A stretch of DNA of 64,000 nt from Nitrosomonas eutropha. Lineage in GTDB: Bacteria > Pseudomonadota > Gammaproteobacteria > Burkholderiales > Nitrosomonadaceae. Positions 1 to 9,989 of the stretch are shown piece after piece. The notes beneath the pieces are model-generated. The model made no database searches, was not told the DNA's origin, and saw only the letters and a list, made by a program, of their open reading frames with translations. The translations under genes and the position numbers were made by a program. Each line of letters starts with the position of its first letter. Within the stretch, counting starts at the first letter, position 1. The DNA lies in assembly GCF_900116685.1 (NCBI RefSeq), contig NZ_FPBL01000003.1, forward strand, positions 164,955-228,954, given 5' to 3'.

Positions 1-1567
1 CCCATTCGACCAGTTCATGATCCAGCAGCGGGACGCGCACCTCCAGTGAATGCGCCATGCTGGCACGATCCACTTTAGTCAGGATATCGCCTACAAGATA
101 GGTTTTCATATCCAGATACTGAATTAGTGACAAGGGATCCTGTGTCGGGCTTTTATCCGCATAACCACGCAGTACTTCAACCGCCTGATAACCCCGCAGG
201 CTATGGTGAAAATCCGGAGAAAACAACTGCCTGCGCAGCTTATTGTCCAGAATGGATACACTGTGAAAATAGCCTTCCACAGAATCGCGCGCAAGCGATT
301 CAAATGTGGTTTTGGCACGCAAAAACTTCGGTGCCCAGTCCGCCTTGGGATAAATATTACCCAACAGGCCGAACAAGGGTTTTCGTAATCCTAATGGTAA
401 TTTGGAACGCAACCGTTCTTCTATCATATGCCAGCGATAGCGGCGATAACCAGCAAAATTCTCATCACCGCCATCTCCTGAAAGGGCTACCGTCACCTGT
501 TTTCTGGCCAGCTCACACACACGGTAAGTCGGGATGGCGGAACTATCGGCAAACGGTTCATCGTACAACGCAGCCAACCGGTCAATGAGATCAAAATCAT
601 CCTGTTTGACCTGCTCGGTAAAATGTTGAGTCTGGTAGCGATCCGCAACCAGACGAGCATAATCTGATTCATCAAAAGCAGGATCAGCAAAAGAAATCGA
701 ACAGGTATTGACAGACTCCTTCATCAAGCCGCCCATCATCGCCACGACGGCGCTGGAATCCACTCCACCGGAAAGAAATGCGCCCAGTGGCACTTCGCTC
801 ATAAGGTGACTGTCTACTGCATTTCGTAACCGGACAATCAGCTCTTCTGCTGCTTCTTGTTCACTCAATGCGCCATGTGATGCAAACGGTATATCCCAGT
901 ATTCGTGCGGCTGTATAGCCTGTTGCCCGCGACGCAATAATAATGAATATCCGGGATTCAACTTGAACGTGTTTTTAAAAATAGTTTTCGGCTCGGGGAT
1001 ATAACCGTAGGCAAAATAATCTTCTATCGCCTGATGATCCAGTGTTTTGTCAAAATCTGGGTGAACCAGTAATGCTTTGAGTTCCGAGGCAAACAGAAAC
1101 AATCCGTTATCCAACAAGGTATAGTAAAACGGCTTGATGCCCAGCCGATCACGTGCCATAAATAGCGTTTGCTGATTACGATCCCATGCGCCAAAGGCAA
1201 ACATCCCGCTAAAGCGTTCAACACAGTGTTCGCCCCACTCCTCCCAGGCGTGCACAATTACCTCGGTATCGCAATGCGTACGAAATTGATGTCCCAAAGC
1301 GGTTAACTCACTGACCAGCTTCTGGAAATTATAGATTTCGCCATTGAATATGACGACCACACTGCCATCTTCATTGAATAAGGGTTGTTGACCACTGGAT
1401 ACATCCATAATCGACAAACGGCGATGCCCCAATCCAACACCGGGCTCAACATGCATTTCTCCCTCATCCGGCCCACGGTGTGTCAGCGTCTGATTCATAC
1501 AATGAAGCAGATTACGATCAATCTCACTCCCGCCGCGCGTATCAAATACTCCCGTTATGCCACACAT
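1..1567 (-). CDS. Asparagine synthase (glutamine-hydrolysing), exosortase A-associated type; C-terminus outside window
   Basis: About 520 residues are visible; the frame is open at the window edge, so the C-terminus is missing. The protein starts MCGITGVF, which places the class II glutamine amidotransferase nucleophile at Cys2. The ATP-binding motif SGGVDSS of the asparagine synthase domain lies near residue 266, and SGDGGDENFAGY follows. The family makes asparagine from aspartate, ATP and glutamine. Copies in XrtA loci probably amidate a sugar or other exopolysaccharide component instead; that is inference from context. It is the last visible gene of the minus-strand exopolysaccharide operon, 32 bp after the glycosyltransferase upstream. 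The start was chosen because Cys2 must follow the initiator Met directly. Confidence 0.93.
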   Translation of the reverse strand, partial: MCGITGVFDTRGGSEIDRNLLHCMNQTLTHRGPDEGEMHVEPGVGLGHRRLSIMDVSSGQQPLFNEDGSVVVIFNGEIYNFQKLVSELTALGHQFRTHCDTEVIVHAWEEWGEHCVERFSGMFAFGAWDRNQQTLFMARDRLGIKPFYYTLLDNGLFLFASELKALLVHPDFDKTLDHQAIEDYFAYGYIPEPKTIFKNTFKLNPGYSLLLRRGQQAIQPHEYWDIPFASHGALSEQEAAEELIVRLRNAVDSHLMSEVPLGAFLSGGVDSSAVVAMMGGLMKESVNTCSISFADPAFDESDYARLVADRYQTQHFTEQVKQDDFDLIDRLAALYDEPFADSSAIPTYRVCELARKQVTVALSGDGGDENFAGYRRYRWHMIEERLRSKLPLGLRKPLFGLLGNIYPKADWAPKFLRAKTTFESLARDSVEGYFHSVSILDNKLRRQLFSPDFHHSLRGYQAVEVLRGYADKSPTQDPLSLIQYLDMKTYLVGDILTKVDRASMAHSLEVRVPLLDHELVEW

Positions 1568-1599
1568 ATTCCTATCCAGTCAGTTGATCTTTTCAATCT

Positions 1600-2769
1600 T
1601 TAATTGTGCGCAGCATTATGACCCAATACCCGATCATACACTGCAAGATAGCCATTCGTCATGGCATGCATACTGAATTGCTGCTCAATAATTTCGCGTG
1701 CACGGCGCCCGTGCCTGCGCGCCATTGCATCATCCTGATAATATTTATCAATTACTTGAGCCAGAGCGGCAGGATCCTCTGGGGGGACCAGGCAGCCAGT
1801 TTCTCCCTCCAAAACCAGTTCGGTATTACCACCTACCCGGGTCGCCACGACTGGCAAGCCGCTTGCCATGGCTTCCAGTATGGTATTGGAAATACCTTCT
1901 GCCAGCGAAGGGAGCACAAACAGATCCATCGCCTGCATCAATTGAGAGATATCCGAACGCTCTCCCGGAAGCCAGGCAAACTGTTCAACCCCGGCTGAGT
2001 GCAGCATAGCTTCACACTGTGGTTTCGCAATACCATCTCCTATGATCACAAGTCGCAACGGCCTACCTGTTACAGGTATTTTTTCACGCAATAATAAGAA
2101 AGCCTTCACCAGAGCCGGGAAATCCTTAACTTCTACCATCCTGCCAACACCACCTACAACAAACGGTCTCCCATCAAAAAAACTGGAAGGAAACGCTTCA
2201 ATTGGCAGGGTGTTATCGGGATGGAAACGTAAGTGTTCCACGCCGTTATAAATCTGGCGCACTCGTGCTGGCGACACATGCACCGTATCAATCAACCAGC
2301 GCTCCAAATCTTTGCTGACAGCAATAAAATGATGAACAAACGGGCGAATTGTCTTACGCAGCAGATTGTATTTCCAGTTCTTGCCATCAAGATCAAAGAT
2401 ATCGCGCCCATGTTCTCCGTGTATTCGTGCCTTCACACCCGCTACAGCTGCCACCACCTGGGCCTCCATCGCTGCAAGATTGCGCGTATGTACAATATCT
2501 GGATTGAGTCGCCTGAATATCCGGTAAAGTTCTCCATAGATACTGAAATCATTGCCCTCGCGTTTGTTCAGCGCAACAATCTCGACATCATTCCGATTAA
2601 GTCGCTTATGAAATTCTGAAAATCCTTTGAGGCAAATAATGGTATGGCGGTAACGGTTCTCAGGAATATGATTGATCAGATTCACTAAACCATTTTCCAG
2701 TCCGCCTACGCCAAAATGAAAAATTACATGCGCGATTAACGGAGGGTGCGGTGTTCTTTCGAGTCTCAC
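1600..2769 (-). CDS. Glycosyltransferase of the exosortase A exopolysaccharide system (stp2-like)
   Basis: A GT-B fold glycosyltransferase of 389 residues. The N-terminal acceptor domain contains the glycine-rich FHFGVGGLENG (about residues 17-27) typical of GT4 enzymes. The C-terminal nucleotide-sugar domain has the E-x7-E signature in EGISNTILEAMASGLP. It resembles the sugar transferase family restricted to PEP-CTERM/EpsH1 loci and should add a sugar to the lipid-linked repeat unit on the cytoplasmic face. Its start lies 5 bp after the exosortase stop, so the two are probably translationally coupled. Donor sugar and linkage cannot be read from the sequence. Confidence 0.9.
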   Translation of the reverse strand: MRLERTPHPPLIAHVIFHFGVGGLENGLVNLINHIPENRYRHTIICLKGFSEFHKRLNRNDVEIVALNKREGNDFSIYGELYRIFRRLNPDIVHTRNLAAMEAQVVAAVAGVKARIHGEHGRDIFDLDGKNWKYNLLRKTIRPFVHHFIAVSKDLERWLIDTVHVSPARVRQIYNGVEHLRFHPDNTLPIEAFPSSFFDGRPFVVGGVGRMVEVKDFPALVKAFLLLREKIPVTGRPLRLVIIGDGIAKPQCEAMLHSAGVEQFAWLPGERSDISQLMQAMDLFVLPSLAEGISNTILEAMASGLPVVATRVGGNTELVLEGETGCLVPPEDPAALAQVIDKYYQDDAMARRHGRRAREIIEQQFSMHAMTNGYLAVYDRVLGHNAAHN

Positions 2770-2774
2770 TTCAC

Positions 2775-4355
2775 TCAGTCGTGTCTGCCGTAAACAGCCA
2801 GAAGCCTCTCGGTAATTATCAGCTGCATATCGACGACAAACTCGCGCAACACCGATGCGGCCTCTTCTGGATCATGTTCATAAGCAGCAGCGACAATAAT
2901 TTCTGCGCCGTCATCTCCTTTCCCCAGAATCTGGTTCATGGCTTGTATTGCCTTGCCCAAATAAGGATTGGCTGTTTCCTGGTCGATCAGCCAGTACCAT
3001 CTCCATACCAATAACCGGCTTGTTGCCGCATGCAGCAGATCCTGATTGACAGACAGCTCAGTAGTACCTAACGATAATTTTCTCTCATTCTCGCCTACAT
3101 TGCGCCACCCATTACTCAGATCGGTAACCAGCGTATTGCTGGAGCTAATTAATTTACCTTCCTGCTGTTGATTGCGGTAATAAGTTACATAGAGGCTGAC
3201 ACGCTGATTTTTATGATGGAAATAACCGATAAACTGCTTCGGAGAGCCGGTGTATCGCGGCACCCAATTAGAGGGCTGAATTGAATCAGTTTCCCATTTA
3301 CCAGATGGATCTGCGATGCTGATTTCAGGCGCTTGCTGCAGACCAGATCCGTTATTTAAATAATTCATATACATTGGCCAGATCGCGGCCATTGCCACAA
3401 CCAATCCGGCCATACCCAGCGTTGATTTAACAGGAGTAGAAGGAGGTCTCTGGTCAGCTGAGGAAGAATTTTCGACTGATACGACTTCATCAAGGTGATC
3501 CTCTCGCCAGAAGGAACCAATCCAGAACAGCAGCAACATGACCAGGCCAAAGAAAATCCAGCCATATATCAGATGGTCGACGCCGACCGCCAGTCGCATA
3601 TCACTCAGATGACCGGTCATGACGATCAGGTAGGCACGCAGCCCATTAGCAATGATCGGCACCACGATAGAAAAAGCAATGAATATCAGTCGTCTGCTGA
3701 GGCTATGGTAAGTCAGATAAGCGTAGAGCGTCCCCAATGTTACCGAGGCAATTAAATAACGCACGCCACTACAAGCCTCTACTACCGACCAGTTACCACT
3801 GGGAATACTGAAGAAACTCCCTTCACGATACACCGGGATACCGGATGCCTGCAGCGCACTGACAGTGAAATCAGCAGTAAAATCTATTAATGGCGGGATG
3901 AGTGCTTCACCAAACGGAACAGCGAACAGAAGATAGACAAGTGGAAAAATAATAGTATTAAAAGCCTGAAAGCCAAGCATAGCCCATACGATCGCCGGCA
4001 TCATCGCTACCAGGGCATACTGTTCTATTACCTGAACACTCGCAGCCGAGGCCAGCAACCAGCCCAACCCTAACCCGACCAATACCAGCAGTGGCATATA
4101 ATCAGGATGAAACTTAACTGTAGCCAGTACTACACGCCTTTTCCAGATCATATAGATACTGAAGGGGGCAATCAGAAAACCATGCGCATAAGTTTCAGAT
4201 CTGTTCCAGATAGTCACAATTGATTCAATAGTCTCGTGGTAAATACCGAGGACCAAAGCAATCACCAGCAATGTAATTAATATTGCCTCTCTGCGCCCGT
4301 TTATGGTGTTGCTGCTTAGCGCGGTATTTCGTAACTGTACCTGTGTTGTACCCAT
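2775..4355 (-). CDS. xrtA: Exosortase A with fused EpsI domain
   Basis: A polytopic membrane protein of 526 residues. About eight hydrophobic helices cover residues 25-285, followed by a soluble EpsI-like domain to the end. The exosortase catalytic triad is visible: Cys195 in EACSGVRY, Arg240 in NGLRAYLIV and His261 in VDHLIYGW. Exosortases are transpeptidase-like enzymes thought to cleave the C-terminal PEP-CTERM anchor of exported proteins. XrtA is the variant always encoded inside exopolysaccharide loci. The fusion to EpsI and the length of about 500 residues are normal for XrtA. It sits between the two glycosyltransferase genes. No protein with a PEP-CTERM tail is visible in this window, so its substrates must be encoded elsewhere. 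Confidence 0.95.
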   Translation of the reverse strand: MGTTQVQLRNTALSSNTINGRREAILITLLVIALVLGIYHETIESIVTIWNRSETYAHGFLIAPFSIYMIWKRRVVLATVKFHPDYMPLLVLVGLGLGWLLASAASVQVIEQYALVAMMPAIVWAMLGFQAFNTIIFPLVYLLFAVPFGEALIPPLIDFTADFTVSALQASGIPVYREGSFFSIPSGNWSVVEACSGVRYLIASVTLGTLYAYLTYHSLSRRLIFIAFSIVVPIIANGLRAYLIVMTGHLSDMRLAVGVDHLIYGWIFFGLVMLLLFWIGSFWREDHLDEVVSVENSSSADQRPPSTPVKSTLGMAGLVVAMAAIWPMYMNYLNNGSGLQQAPEISIADPSGKWETDSIQPSNWVPRYTGSPKQFIGYFHHKNQRVSLYVTYYRNQQQEGKLISSSNTLVTDLSNGWRNVGENERKLSLGTTELSVNQDLLHAATSRLLVWRWYWLIDQETANPYLGKAIQAMNQILGKGDDGAEIIVAAAYEHDPEEAASVLREFVVDMQLIITERLLAVYGRHD

Positions 4356-4423
4356 AGCAGAACTGTCAGTTAAAATGACTTGTTGTTATCGCTTAATTGA
4401 TGAATGTGAACGGCTTATTCTCT

Positions 4424-5635
4424 TTAAACCTTAGCCAGGATAGAAGGCTGCAAGAGTGCATCAATCTGTGACAAATTAGCTGACCAGGTGTAGTCTCGCA
4501 AAACCCGGTTCCGGGCAGCCTGCCCCATAGTCACCTGATCGTCAGAATCAAGAAGAAAAAGAACCCGGTCAGCAAAATCTCCGGCTTCTCCGGCCACCAC
4601 CAGTTCTTTCCCCGGTGTGGCGTGAATTCCCTCCATTGCCTGCATAGAAACAACCACCAGTTTTTGCATGGCCATTGCCTCCAGTACCTTGTTCTGGATA
4701 CCCCGCGCAATCCGCAAGGGGGCCACTGCTACTGCGGCATGCATAAGATAAGGGCGAATATCTTCAACTGCCCCGGTCACATGAATGCTGGGTAGATTTG
4801 TCAGCATCTGTACTTGTCTGGCTGGTTTGGCACCCACGATATAAAAATCAACATCCGGTAATTTTGCATGAATAGCAGGAAATACTGAATTTGCGAACCA
4901 GCTTACCGCATCGACATTAGCCCAGTAATCCATTGCGCCGGTAAAAACCAACACTCTTTTCCCAGCCGGATAAGGATTGGGATAATCACGTGCGGGAGAG
5001 AAAAAGTCAGTATCAACACCATTATTGAAAAAGGTTGTTTTATTCGCTGCATCAGGCGCAAGCTGCCTGAATAACTCAGCCTCTTTCTTTGAAACAAAAG
5101 TTGCGCTGCTGAACTCTCCTGCCACCTTCTTTTCGTAATCAAGCAAACGTTTTGATTCTCGGTGATAAATCCAGTTGAAGGGCCAGGGTTTTGATAGCGC
5201 ATACTGCCGCCATTTATCCGAATCCACATCAACAAAGTCGATGATGCGACGATGATCAGATAAATGTTCAACGTACTGCGCCATCGCAGAAGAGAAAACC
5301 ACAATATTCTGTATGGATTCAGTATGTGATATCGCTTTAACCCACTGCATCAGTTGCGTATTACGATAATAAGCCAGCGTCAGTGGATCATTTCCAGACA
5401 ATGCCAGCAGACTTTTTATTTTGGCTGGCAGTGGATCCAGTCTGACAACGCATACATCCTGACAATAATTTCGAACTTCCCCCTCGTATTGCCAATCCTC
5501 ATCATTATCAATAAATGTTCCCAGATATACACGATAGCGTTTGCTCAGGTGTTGCAAAAGATGAAAGGAACGTATTTTGTCTCCCTTATTGGGTGGATAA
5601 GGGATTCGGTGTGTCAGGTAAAGCAGTCCTTGCAT
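4424..5635 (-). CDS. Glycosyltransferase of the exosortase A exopolysaccharide system (stp1-like)
   Basis: A GT4-like glycosyltransferase of 403 residues. It starts MQGLLYLTHRIPYPPNKGDK, and HRIPYPPNKGDK is the conserved N-terminal motif of the PEP-CTERM-associated transferase family. The C-terminal domain contains VLVFTGAMDYWANVDA and the donor-site segment ARGIQNKVLEAMAMQKLVV. It should act on the growing lipid-linked glycan in the cytoplasm. It lies 5 bp after the FemAB-like gene and 68 bp before xrtA in transcription order, within the same minus-strand operon. The sugar specificity is unknown. Confidence 0.9.
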   Translation of the reverse strand: MQGLLYLTHRIPYPPNKGDKIRSFHLLQHLSKRYRVYLGTFIDNDEDWQYEGEVRNYCQDVCVVRLDPLPAKIKSLLALSGNDPLTLAYYRNTQLMQWVKAISHTESIQNIVVFSSAMAQYVEHLSDHRRIIDFVDVDSDKWRQYALSKPWPFNWIYHRESKRLLDYEKKVAGEFSSATFVSKKEAELFRQLAPDAANKTTFFNNGVDTDFFSPARDYPNPYPAGKRVLVFTGAMDYWANVDAVSWFANSVFPAIHAKLPDVDFYIVGAKPARQVQMLTNLPSIHVTGAVEDIRPYLMHAAVAVAPLRIARGIQNKVLEAMAMQKLVVVSMQAMEGIHATPGKELVVAGEAGDFADRVLFLLDSDDQVTMGQAARNRVLRDYTWSANLSQIDALLQPSILAKV

Positions 5636-5640
5636 CTTCC

Positions 5641-6759
5641 TTATCCAAGATTCTTAACAATATGCGGGCCAATCAGGTTGGCAAACGTCAAGGGTAATTT
5701 CTGCCACGCTTTGATAAAGAGCCGATATTTCGGGTTGAGTGGGTTATGCTCAGGCACAGCCTTTGCCCGATGAAGCTGATATTCATAGAATAACGGCTGT
5801 GGTTCAAACCCCCAGTTCTTTTTGAAACTATACGATCCAGTACCCTGCTTGCTGCGTCCAAAATCAAAAATCTTGTAACCTCGCTCACAGGCACGCCGCA
5901 TCAGCTCCCAATACATAAAATCATTCCCAGCTAAATCACGCGCTGCATCTACCCCCCCTCCGTAATAAGGCAGAACCTCATCCCGGAAATAAAAACTCAT
6001 GACTGCACTGACCGTTTGATCATCTTTGGTAATGACGAGCAATTCACAATCTTCTACAAAAACAGTTTTTAATAATCGGAAATATTTTCGGGAAAAAACC
6101 GGGGTACCCAAGCGGTGCACACTGGCCGAATAAGCATGAAAAAAACGTTCGGTATCCTGATCTACATGACTCTGCAGCGCATATTTGATCCCTTTACGCA
6201 CCATGGCACGCTGCTTGCGCGGAATAGCGAGCATGTTTTGCTCCACATCCGGATCTATCGTTTTGCGAAACGTAACATACAGCTCCTTGGTTGGCCAATC
6301 CTGATGAAAAGGAGTTACATGGCGATATTCCAGATAATCGACTTGCAGACGTGTTGCCAGCATCTGCGCCGCCTGATCCAGCCTGGCTCGTACGCTGTCT
6401 GATACAGCTGCAATACCACCATATACACAAAACGGCAAGGCGCTTAAGCTGTGCCCAAATAACAAACTGTTGACTTCTGCCAAGGGAAGTATGCCTTGAA
6501 TATATCCATCCTCTTCTATGTATAAGAACCAGGTTTTATGTCCAAAAGCCTGCTCTATAACTTGTTTCCATCCGGCGCGATGGAAAAAGGTTGCATCAGG
6601 ACAAGACATGACAAACGCATCCCAGGCCTGAAATTTGGCTGGAGATAAAACAGAAATTCCCGGCAACTCAGCAAGGAACAAACTATCAGTGTTTTGCACA
6701 GTTATACCGTCGAGATTCACATCGTCCGCTGAAGGAAAATCTGATCCATGCGCCCCCAT
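5641..6759 (-). CDS. FemAB-like acyltransferase, XrtA/PEP-CTERM associated
   Basis: A 372-residue protein of the FemAB/GNAT-like superfamily. Recognisable segments are SCPDATFFHRAGWKQVIEQ near residue 50, YYGGGVDAARDLAGNDFMYW in the second GNAT-like half, and FDFGRSKQGTGSYSFKKNWG. FemX/FemAB proteins transfer aminoacyl groups. The PEP-CTERM-associated branch probably adds an amino acid or acyl group to the polysaccharide, but the substrate is unknown. The first ATG overlaps the deacetylase gene by 43 bp; a slightly later start is possible. The gene order deacetylase-FemAB-stp1-xrtA is the canonical one for this system. Confidence 0.88.
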   Translation of the reverse strand: MGAHGSDFPSADDVNLDGITVQNTDSLFLAELPGISVLSPAKFQAWDAFVMSCPDATFFHRAGWKQVIEQAFGHKTWFLYIEEDGYIQGILPLAEVNSLLFGHSLSALPFCVYGGIAAVSDSVRARLDQAAQMLATRLQVDYLEYRHVTPFHQDWPTKELYVTFRKTIDPDVEQNMLAIPRKQRAMVRKGIKYALQSHVDQDTERFFHAYSASVHRLGTPVFSRKYFRLLKTVFVEDCELLVITKDDQTVSAVMSFYFRDEVLPYYGGGVDAARDLAGNDFMYWELMRRACERGYKIFDFGRSKQGTGSYSFKKNWGFEPQPLFYEYQLHRAKAVPEHNPLNPKYRLFIKAWQKLPLTFANLIGPHIVKNLG

Positions 6760-7556
6760 TCGAAATGCCGGATCAAGGCATTCAATCGTTTTTCCATACG
6801 ACCTAAATTGAGGTAATGACGAAAATGTGTTCTAAAACTGATCTCTGTCTGCCGAGGTTGATCAGGATCAATTTCCCAGGGATGAAAATAAAAAATAGCC
6901 GGCTGGAGATCAATCATGTTCACTCTTTGTAGAAACCAGCGTGAGATTGCATAGGGGAAAAGGCGGAAATAACCTCCCCCCCCCGCTGGAAAATTACGTC
7001 CAAACAGTCGCACAGTGGTAACCGGCAATTCAAGCAACCTCGGGGCATTCTCGGGACTAAAAGCAAAACGAGGTGCATCCGGCATCCCGTAATGATCGTG
7101 CTTTACCGGATAAACGCTCGAACTGTATCGATATCCAGCCTCCTCAAGACATTCCAGCGCCCAGAGATTATCTCCATTGATAGAAAAACTCGGAGCACGA
7201 TAACCCCATACAGATTGATTGCCAATATCCTCCAGTAGCGCTTTACTGTGGGCAATATCGTTATAAAACTGCTCACGATTCAGTTCAGTAACACGATGAT
7301 GAGCATAACCATGACTGGCTAGCTCATGACCATTCTCAACGATTCGCTTGATCATGGACGGGTAACGTTCCGCTATCCAGCCCAGTGTAAAAAAGGTTGC
7401 TTTGATTTTATGCTCGTCCAGCAACACAAGAATCCGATCAATGTTGCGTTCAACTCTGCACGGCAAGTTATCCCAAGATGAACGGGAGATATGCTGGGCG
7501 AAAGCCGATACCTGGAAATAATCTTCCACATCAATCGTCAACGCATTACGAATCAT
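6717..7556 (-). CDS. Polysaccharide deacetylase with DUF3473-like C-terminus, XrtA associated
   Basis: A 279-residue NodB-type carbohydrate esterase 4. Metal-ligand motifs are present: LTIDVEDYF (Asp9 and Asp12 region) and ELASHGYAHH (His82 and His86). The family hydrolyses N-acetyl groups from polysaccharides with a divalent metal. The C-terminal part, with YFHPWEIDPDQPR, matches the extension of the PEP-CTERM polysaccharide deacetylases. It has no signal peptide, so it would act in the cytoplasm, as in other XrtA loci. It starts 5 bp after the ATPase gene and overlaps the FemAB-like gene downstream, so tight translational coupling is likely. Confidence 0.93.
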   Translation of the reverse strand: MIRNALTIDVEDYFQVSAFAQHISRSSWDNLPCRVERNIDRILVLLDEHKIKATFFTLGWIAERYPSMIKRIVENGHELASHGYAHHRVTELNREQFYNDIAHSKALLEDIGNQSVWGYRAPSFSINGDNLWALECLEEAGYRYSSSVYPVKHDHYGMPDAPRFAFSPENAPRLLELPVTTVRLFGRNFPAGGGGYFRLFPYAISRWFLQRVNMIDLQPAIFYFHPWEIDPDQPRQTEISFRTHFRHYLNLGRMEKRLNALIRHFEWGRMDQIFLQRTM

Positions 7557-7561
7557 AGGAT

Positions 7562-8395
7562 TTATTCAGGAGAAACGGTTAGATCAAATTCTTTCTGTAT
7601 ATCAAGCATAACCTCATTTGCTTCGGCTTTACTTAGAGTCTGCAATTCTTCCAGACACCCCATAATCAGCAATCTGTCACAAAACATATTGATTTTACGT
7701 GGAATTCCAGTGGAAAAATTATGTATTATTTCGAAAATTTCATCCTGAAATAGAGGATTTCCATTCCAGCCTGCTTTTTGCAATCGATGCTCGATATAGG
7801 CTCTGGTTTCAGCCTGATCCAGTGGCCCCAAGTGATAAGTAGCAATCACGCGCTGGCGAAGCTGCTGCATCTGACTACCAAGTAACGTTCTTCTGAATTC
7901 CGGTTGGCCAAGCAGAAAAGTCTGTAACAAAGGCCTGTTATCCGACTGAAAATTGGACAACATCCGTAATTCTTCCAATGTCTGTGGCTGAAGATTTTGT
8001 GCTTCATCGACCACTAACAATGCTCTTGTACCCTCCTGCTCGCATTTGCGCATGAATCGTTCAAGATCAAGTAATAATGCTGCTTTGGATGAGCCGTCGT
8101 AAGGCAAACCAAAAGCAGCTGCCACCATTCTCAAAGCATCATCCGGATCCAGTCGAGTGCTGACTAACTGCGCAGCCACAACCCGCTCTCGCTTTAATTT
8201 TTGAAAAAGATAGCGCATCAGGGTTGTTTTACCAGCGCCCACTTCTCCTGTAATAATGATGAAACCATCTTCCTGCGACAGACCGTATTCAAGATACGCA
8301 GCCGCACGCTTATGCCCCCGGCTGGGAAAAAAGAAGCTTGGATCAGGCTTTAACTGAAATGGCTTCTCGGTAAAACCATAGTAAGTAAGATACAT
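7562..8395 (-). CDS. ExeA-like AAA ATPase, XrtA/PEP-CTERM associated
   Basis: A 277-residue AAA ATPase. It starts MYLTYYGFTEKPFQLKPDPS, the typical ExeA/GspA-like N-terminus. The Walker A motif GEVGAGKTTL is at residues 50-60 and the Walker B LLVVDEAQNL is near residue 130. Such ATPases occur in every XrtA locus and are annotated as secretion ATPases, but their exact role in polysaccharide export is unproven. It lies 13 bp after the outer-membrane protein gene and 5 bp before the deacetylase gene, in one operon. Confidence 0.92.
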   Translation of the reverse strand: MYLTYYGFTEKPFQLKPDPSFFFPSRGHKRAAAYLEYGLSQEDGFIIITGEVGAGKTTLMRYLFQKLKRERVVAAQLVSTRLDPDDALRMVAAAFGLPYDGSSKAALLLDLERFMRKCEQEGTRALLVVDEAQNLQPQTLEELRMLSNFQSDNRPLLQTFLLGQPEFRRTLLGSQMQQLRQRVIATYHLGPLDQAETRAYIEHRLQKAGWNGNPLFQDEIFEIIHNFSTGIPRKINMFCDRLLIMGCLEELQTLSKAEANEVMLDIQKEFDLTVSPE

Positions 8396-8408
8396 AAGCC
8401 TTTTATTT

Positions 8409-9989
8409 CTAAAAATTTATATTGACTGTTGCTGTTACTACATTAGCATTATAGTTACCATTGCTGCGATCAGATTCACGACGCAAATGAGAATACATAA
8501 TTGATCCAGTCATTTTAGAAGTGAACTGTTTATTCAACCCAGCTGTCATTATTATATTGTCATCACGTTGACCGGTTAAGTCATAACTGGTTTTAATATA
8601 TCCAAAGTTGATATTAGCATTACTTCTGGGAGACAGCCGGTGATTCCATAATACATTCCCACCAGTTTGGGTAGTATTTCTAGTCAACATTGCATTAGCA
8701 GCACCAAGCAAATCAGCATCCTCCTCATCCGGACTAAGTGATTTCCTGGAATAATTATAGGCACGAAATACTAATGAATTCTTTTTTCCATTTAGCGTGA
8801 GAGAAGCCTGCAGCCGTCTAAGCAAAAACAAACGGTTCGTCAGGAAATTATTTGGATCAGAAAATGAAGATGAAAGTCCCTGATTCAATAATGCTTCACT
8901 ATTCTGAGTACCTGACAAGAGTTGGCTCAACATGTCAGCACTTAAAATCGAACCGCCAGATAAAGATTGTTGGCCAAAAGTAGTAATATCCTCAACATAG
9001 CTTAAGTTCCACACCGTACTGCGAGTGCGGTGATCAACAGAAGCTGCATAAGTATCTCCAAAAAATCTTTTCCCGCCTGATGCACTGACATTAGTCCTTT
9101 CAGTCGGCGTCCAAGAAAAACCTATAGTCCAAAAGGGGCTGGAAGTTTTTCCTCTTATCGAAACAAAGCTGTTATGCTCATAGCCTGCTGTGCCAATCAA
9201 ATTAAAATGCGACGTCACAACGTATTTAAGCGAGCCTGATGCTCGATCCATCTCTATCGTTCTTAAGGTTCCAAGCCTGGGCCCGGAATACTTTCTGTTA
9301 ATCTCTGTATGGCTAAAATCCATTCCCCAACCAAGTGTTCTGAAAGCTGAACCGCTGTTTAGCGAAAAGATTGCTGAATCAGAAGCGCTATTAGAAAAAC
9401 TACGCGTATTGGAACTCACCTCACCATGGATATATCGAATTTCTCCTGCAGCAAGGTTCTTGAAACGCTGACGCACATAGGGACTGATACTCCAAGTACG
9501 TGTATCTCTCCGATTACCTGTCAAACTAGCGTTATCCAGTGCCTGTGGTCCCAATAGAGAAATATTTTGCTGAGTAACTACAGCACGGGCATCCACAAAA
9601 AAATGATTCTTGACTATCTCTGCAGTACCATTAGTATTTAATTGATGTCGCATGAGGAACCGCTCATTTTTTGCATAGATGAGATTGTTCATCGTATAGC
9701 CAAGATTCGCCTTAAAATGACGCCCCTCACCCGTAATACTTATTCCAGGGTTAATCTGTGTAATAAATTCCCCGCCCCCCTGGCTGCCAAATCCTCCTCC
9801 ACCAAACCCGATTCCACCGCCCAGCCTCACGTTATCAGTATAGGTTTCACTAACCATTAATCGTGGCTGTATATTCCATTCCGCTGCATTGACCTGAAAA
9901 ACCGAGCTGCCCAATCCTACAATACAGCCACCCCACAAGCACGCTATCCAGCGCGAAAAGCGGCTGTCAGCATAACCAAGTGATTTCAT
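8409..9989 (-). CDS. Outer-membrane beta-barrel protein of the XrtA exopolysaccharide system
   Basis: A 526-residue exported protein. A signal peptide covers about residues 1-35 and ends at VNA before AEWNIQPRL. The mature part alternates polar and aromatic residues and ends in a C-terminal strand (VVTATVNINF) with a terminal Phe, as expected for an outer-membrane beta-barrel. A glycine-rich loop follows the N-terminal strand (residues 58-74). It corresponds by position and shape to the PEP-CTERM-associated outer-membrane protein family. It probably forms part of the polysaccharide exit pore, which is inference. Its ATG overlaps the kinase stop codon (TAATG), so the two are translationally coupled. 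Confidence 0.87.
   Translation of the reverse strand: MKSLGYADSRFSRWIACLWGGCIVGLGSSVFQVNAAEWNIQPRLMVSETYTDNVRLGGGIGFGGGGFGSQGGGEFITQINPGISITGEGRHFKANLGYTMNNLIYAKNERFLMRHQLNTNGTAEIVKNHFFVDARAVVTQQNISLLGPQALDNASLTGNRRDTRTWSISPYVRQRFKNLAAGEIRYIHGEVSSNTRSFSNSASDSAIFSLNSGSAFRTLGWGMDFSHTEINRKYSGPRLGTLRTIEMDRASGSLKYVVTSHFNLIGTAGYEHNSFVSIRGKTSSPFWTIGFSWTPTERTNVSASGGKRFFGDTYAASVDHRTRSTVWNLSYVEDITTFGQQSLSGGSILSADMLSQLLSGTQNSEALLNQGLSSSFSDPNNFLTNRLFLLRRLQASLTLNGKKNSLVFRAYNYSRKSLSPDEEDADLLGAANAMLTRNTTQTGGNVLWNHRLSPRSNANINFGYIKTSYDLTGQRDDNIIMTAGLNKQFTSKMTGSIMYSHLRRESDRSNGNYNANVVTATVNINF

Noticed and set aside
127..588. 153-codon plus-strand frame at the left edge
   Set aside because: Antisense to the asparagine synthase gene, which shows clear catalytic motifs in its own frame.
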